NCBI GenBank assembly: GCA_022565795.1
Contig: JAIUMA010000004.1
Span: forward strand, 42,617 to 106,616
DNA from: Balneolia bacterium
GTDB lineage: Bacteria; Bacteroidota; Rhodothermia; Balneolales; Cyclonatronaceae
DNA length: 64,000 nt
Reading direction: 5' to 3'
Positions 61,463 to 64,000 of this stretch are shown piece after piece. The notes beneath the pieces were generated by a model. It was not told the DNA's origin. It did not search any database and saw only the letters and a list, made by a program, of their open reading frames with translations. Position 1 is the stretch's first letter. Each line of letters opens with the position of its first letter. Both the position numbers and the translations under genes were made by a program.

Positions 61463-63214
61463 ATGAATTGGCATCTTTTAAAAATAAGCACACTTTTTCT
61501 GACATTAGTCGTGTTTCAGGCCTGTGGAACACAATCAGATAGCGATAGCCTGCATGAAATATTTACTGACCACTGGAAATTCCAATTGGAAACGGATCCC
61601 TATCTGGCTGGCGGGGCCGGAATCACTGAAGCCAACGCTAAATTGCCGGACGTCAGCTTTGAGGCGCTTATACAGACAAATGAGAGGCTGATAGTGTTCA
61701 GGGAGCGTCTATCCGAATTGGATCCGTCATCCTTTTCTGATGATGATTTGGTGAGTTACAGATTGATAGTGCACCTCTTGGACGATCAGATTGAAGCTTT
61801 CAGTCTAAATCATCACCTATTGCCCCTGAATGGCTGGTGGGATTATCACGCCACCTTCGCAGAGCAGCCGGCACGAATGCCGTTCAGAAACACTCAGGAT
61901 TACGAAAACTATCTCTCGCGACTTAGCTCATTCCCGCAGCTGAACGCCCAGTACCTGGAACGGCTAAGGGCCGCCACTGATCAGGGTTGGGTAAGGCCGG
62001 CTGTGGTTCTTGAAAACTATATTCCAACGGTTGGTACCCTGATTGAACCAGCTGAAGAAAGCCGGTTTATGGAGCCTTTCGACCGGTTTCCTTTGTCCGT
62101 TTCTGAAGAAGACCGCCAGCGTTTGCGTGATGAAGCCGTTGAGATCATCGAAGAAAAAGTGATGCCGGCTTATGAAGAGCTCTATACGTTTTTAACAGAG
62201 GAATATCTTGCTGCAGCAACTGAAACCATCGGTATTTTTGAGCTCGATGGCGGACTGGAATATTACGAGCACTTAGTTCGTCACTTCACAACTATTGATA
62301 TTTCTCCGGCAGAAGTTCATCAGATTGGCTTAAGTGAGGTAGAGCGAATCAAGGCAGAGATGCTTGAATTGATTGAAGAAACCGGCTTTGAGGGGGATTT
62401 TGACGACTTCGTAGATTTTCTGCGCACCGACCCGCAGTTTTATGCCGAAACTCCAACTGAACTAATGGAGCGCACAGCCCTGGTGCTGAAGCGAATGGAT
62501 GGGAAACTACCTGAGTTTTTTGGTCACCTACCGCGAATGCCATACGGTCTGCGAGAGGTTCCGGACTATCTGGCGCCACGAATGACGACCGCCTACTATA
62601 ATCGACCGGCTCAGGACGGAACACGTGCTGGCTTTTATTACGTAAATACCTACGATTTACCGAGCCGCCCCTTATATGAAGTAGAAGCGCTGTCTTTTCA
62701 TGAAGCCGTTCCCGGTCATCATCTTCAGCTGGCGCTGCAGCAGGAGCTGGAGGGGCTTCCTGACTTTCGCCTGAATAGTAGTTTTACTGTTTTTGTCGAG
62801 GGCTGGGCGCTTTACTCCGAGTGGCTGGCGCTTGAGATGGGTTTCTATGAAGATCCGTACAGCAACTTTGGACGCCTGACCTACGAAATGTGGCGTGCAC
62901 TTCGTCTTGTGGTCGATACCGGCATTCATGCCAAGGGTTGGAGCCGGGATGAAGCCATAGCGTTTATGGCTGATAACTCGGCGCTATCTTTGCTAAACAT
63001 CAGAAATGAAGTTGACCGTTATATTTTCTGGCCGGGTCAGGCGCTGGGGTATAAAATCGGAGAAATTGAAATTCGCAGGCTTCGGGGCATTGCTGAAGAG
63101 CGGTTGGGTGACGATTTCGATATCAGAGCATTTCACGATTTGGTGCTTTCGAACGGAAGCATAACGCTCGAAATTCTTGAGGAGCAGGTTGAGGCATGGA
63201 TAGCATCACACTAA
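61463..63214 (+). CDS. DUF885-family lipoprotein (putative peptidase)
   Basis: A 583-residue protein with a lipoprotein signal ending FQAC (Cys21). The DUF885 hallmark HEAVPGHHLQ sits at about residue 413, followed by FVEGWALYSEWLALEMG, which supplies the Glu of an HExxH-like plus Glu zinc pattern. The family is related to M2/M3-type metallopeptidases but little studied. It is probably anchored on the periplasmic face of the outer membrane. Its ATG lies 62 bp after a clean intergenic stretch; it is transcribed alone. Confidence 0.92.
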   Translation: MNWHLLKISTLFLTLVVFQACGTQSDSDSLHEIFTDHWKFQLETDPYLAGGAGITEANAKLPDVSFEALIQTNERLIVFRERLSELDPSSFSDDDLVSYRLIVHLLDDQIEAFSLNHHLLPLNGWWDYHATFAEQPARMPFRNTQDYENYLSRLSSFPQLNAQYLERLRAATDQGWVRPAVVLENYIPTVGTLIEPAEESRFMEPFDRFPLSVSEEDRQRLRDEAVEIIEEKVMPAYEELYTFLTEEYLAAATETIGIFELDGGLEYYEHLVRHFTTIDISPAEVHQIGLSEVERIKAEMLELIEETGFEGDFDDFVDFLRTDPQFYAETPTELMERTALVLKRMDGKLPEFFGHLPRMPYGLREVPDYLAPRMTTAYYNRPAQDGTRAGFYYVNTYDLPSRPLYEVEALSFHEAVPGHHLQLALQQELEGLPDFRLNSSFTVFVEGWALYSEWLALEMGFYEDPYSNFGRLTYEMWRALRLVVDTGIHAKGWSRDEAIAFMADNSALSLLNIRNEVDRYIFWPGQALGYKIGEIEIRRLRGIAEERLGDDFDIRAFHDLVLSNGSITLEILEEQVEAWIASH

Positions 63215-63268
63215 ACGGATCAAAACGGCTAGCTGTTAAGGGTGATGGCCTCTGTAGCCTGATGTTAA

Positions 63269-63580
63269 CTACTCGGCTGAGGCAAACTGCAGGGGCGCGG
63301 GATGGATGGTGCGCGTGATATCGTTAATGCGATAAATACAGGACTCAGCTGATGTTTCAAGAATGTAGCTAACCTGTTCGTGCTGCGGATGGGTTTCCAC
63401 CAGGTTCTGAAGGCGGGTGAGATGGCTTTTTTGGCCATCGACGTAAAGCTGATTCTGAGCGTCGAGCGTAATGCGGATTTCTGTTACCGGTTCTTCATCA
63501 TGAACGCCGGAACAGGCCGTTAATGAAGGAATCGCGAAAAGAATAAGGAGAACCAGCAGTGATTGAAATATGCTGCGCAT
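63269..63580 (-). CDS. small lipoprotein, ExbD-like region
   Basis: A 103-residue protein with a lipoprotein signal ending SLTAC (Cys23). The rest (about residues 34-65) reads VTEIRITLDAQNQLYVDGQK followed by HLTRLQNLVE, a pattern like the periplasmic domain of ExbD/TolR ('vtldadgxlyvnG...l..L'). The transmembrane helix of real ExbD is missing and is replaced by a lipid anchor. One Cys (in ESCIYRIND) is present. The resemblance is by eye and weak; the protein may be of unrelated fold. Confidence 0.65.
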   Translation of the reverse strand: MRSIFQSLLVLLILFAIPSLTACSGVHDEEPVTEIRITLDAQNQLYVDGQKSHLTRLQNLVETHPQHEQVSYILETSAESCIYRINDITRTIHPAPLQFASAE

Positions 63581-63650
63581 AGAAAGATTATTACAATGAA
63601 GCTTTATTTTAACATACTACATTTAACTTGTTTACACAAAAAGAAAGAAA

Positions 63651-63692
63651 GATGACCAGTTTGTTTTCAAAAAAAGAGGAGATAATCGTTTG
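63651..63692 (+). CDS. possible 13-residue leader peptide
   Basis: ATG at 63651 encodes 13 residues and ends at TGA 63690-63692, sharing bases with the TTG start of the next gene. The AGAGGAGA ribosome-binding sequence for the next gene is inside it. This would give translational coupling. It may be a chance frame. Confidence 0.25.
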
Positions 63693-64000
63693 AAGAAGCC
63701 GGTTTTTGAGGAAAAGCAGCAGTTTGGCCGAAACGGACTGTGGTTCGCAATGGTCACCGTTTTTCTGATTGTACTCTATTCATTTTTCCAGATGTCGGTA
63801 ATCGGTGTTAACTGGATTATTCTGGCGGCATTGGTGCCGAGCATCGCATTGTTTTTCTTTTTGGTGCTGTTTTTCAGGCGAATGGAGCTGCATGTGCGGG
63901 CAGACGCCAATGCGCTTGAGTTTCGGTTTAGTCCGCTTCAGACGGAATATCAGGTTGTGGAGTGGCAGTTTGTTGATAAGGTTGAGGTTGTGCAAACCAG
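63690..64000 (+). CDS. membrane protein of unknown function, 3' end cut
   Basis: Starts at the TTG 63690, eight bases after a strong AGAGGAGA ribosome-binding sequence; the frame has a stop codon (TAA at 63684-63686) just before, so no earlier start is possible. The visible 103 codons encode a charged start, two membrane helices (about residues 17-35 and 41-63) and then a strand-rich region (RMELHVRADANALEFRFS). This is the layout of DUF6141-like or PH-like bacterial membrane proteins. It runs off the right edge. Confidence 0.7.
   Translation, partial: MKKPVFEEKQQFGRNGLWFAMVTVFLIVLYSFFQMSVIGVNWIILAALVPSIALFFFLVLFFRRMELHVRADANALEFRFSPLQTEYQVVEWQFVDKVEVVQT

Overview
The window looks like chromosomal DNA from a member of the Balneolota/Rhodothermota branch of the Bacteroidota-related (FCB) bacteria. 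Two secreted proteins end in a type IX secretion (T9SS) sorting domain of the 'NPYPNPFNPAT' kind. One intergenic region carries a promoter of the Bacteroidota form (TTG-N20-TAnnTTTT). There is a DUF6029/Omp28-type cluster, a CrtY plus Brp/Blh (retinal) pair, and many lipoproteins and thioredoxin-fold periplasmic proteins. The placement is inference: no rRNA or ribosomal protein gene is present.

Layout. 1-4.6 kb: a cut-off metallo-beta-lactamase-fold hydrolase, a methyltransferase, an AsmA-like protein, a small YqaE-type membrane protein and an RluA-type pseudouridine synthase, all on the minus strand. 4.6-5.57 kb: a gene-free stretch built from decayed intergenic repeats. 5.5-8.2 kb: the most unusual locus. 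It holds a lipoprotein with an acidic linker and a JAMM/MPN-like C-terminal domain behind a promoter containing a 9-G tract, then a small secreted protein, then a truncated copy of the linker module. I read this as a polymorphic-toxin-like cassette. 8.1-12.4 kb: small lipoprotein, TlpA thioredoxin, [2Fe-2S] ferredoxin, adenosylhomocysteinase, and a Phd/ParE-type toxin-antitoxin pair flanked by a 16-bp direct repeat. 12.5-17.7 kb: T9SS-sorted M1 aminopeptidase, MFS transporter, HemN. 17.8-21.9 kb: a large one-piece periplasmic sensor histidine kinase and its NarL/LuxR regulator, with a shared dyad motif that also lies before a small unknown gene. 21.9-28.1 kb: two tandem YlbF-family proteins, LprI-like and DUF2905 proteins, a threonine/serine dehydratase, a lone receiver protein, an AI-2E-type permease, PspC and CvfB-like proteins.

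28.3-34.7 kb: TlpA, DUF6029 barrel and T9SS-sorted thioredoxin/Fn3 protein in one run, then an aldehyde dehydrogenase and a LolA-like protein. 34.8-39.8 kb: Ca/Na antiporter, TlpA, lycopene cyclase overlapping a Brp/Blh dioxygenase (retinal supply, so a rhodopsin is expected elsewhere in the genome), then a VKOR and DsbA pair for disulfide formation. 39.9-49.7 kb: RNA methyltransferase, SixA phosphatase, NYN/LOTUS protein, RNase D, an outer-membrane protein, an esterase, a membrane protein, tRNA-Arg(ACG) and a ComM/YifB ATPase. 49.8-58.4 kb: DUF4342, Tex, an OxyR-catalase-ankyrin oxidative-stress block with a clear OxyR-like site, a DUF4143 ATPase preceded by four evenly spaced dyads, and a TraB/GumN protein. 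58.5-64 kb: M28 peptidase, GAF histidine kinase, DUF885 lipoprotein, small lipoprotein, and a membrane protein cut by the window end.

No CRISPR array, rRNA, transposase or phage gene was seen.
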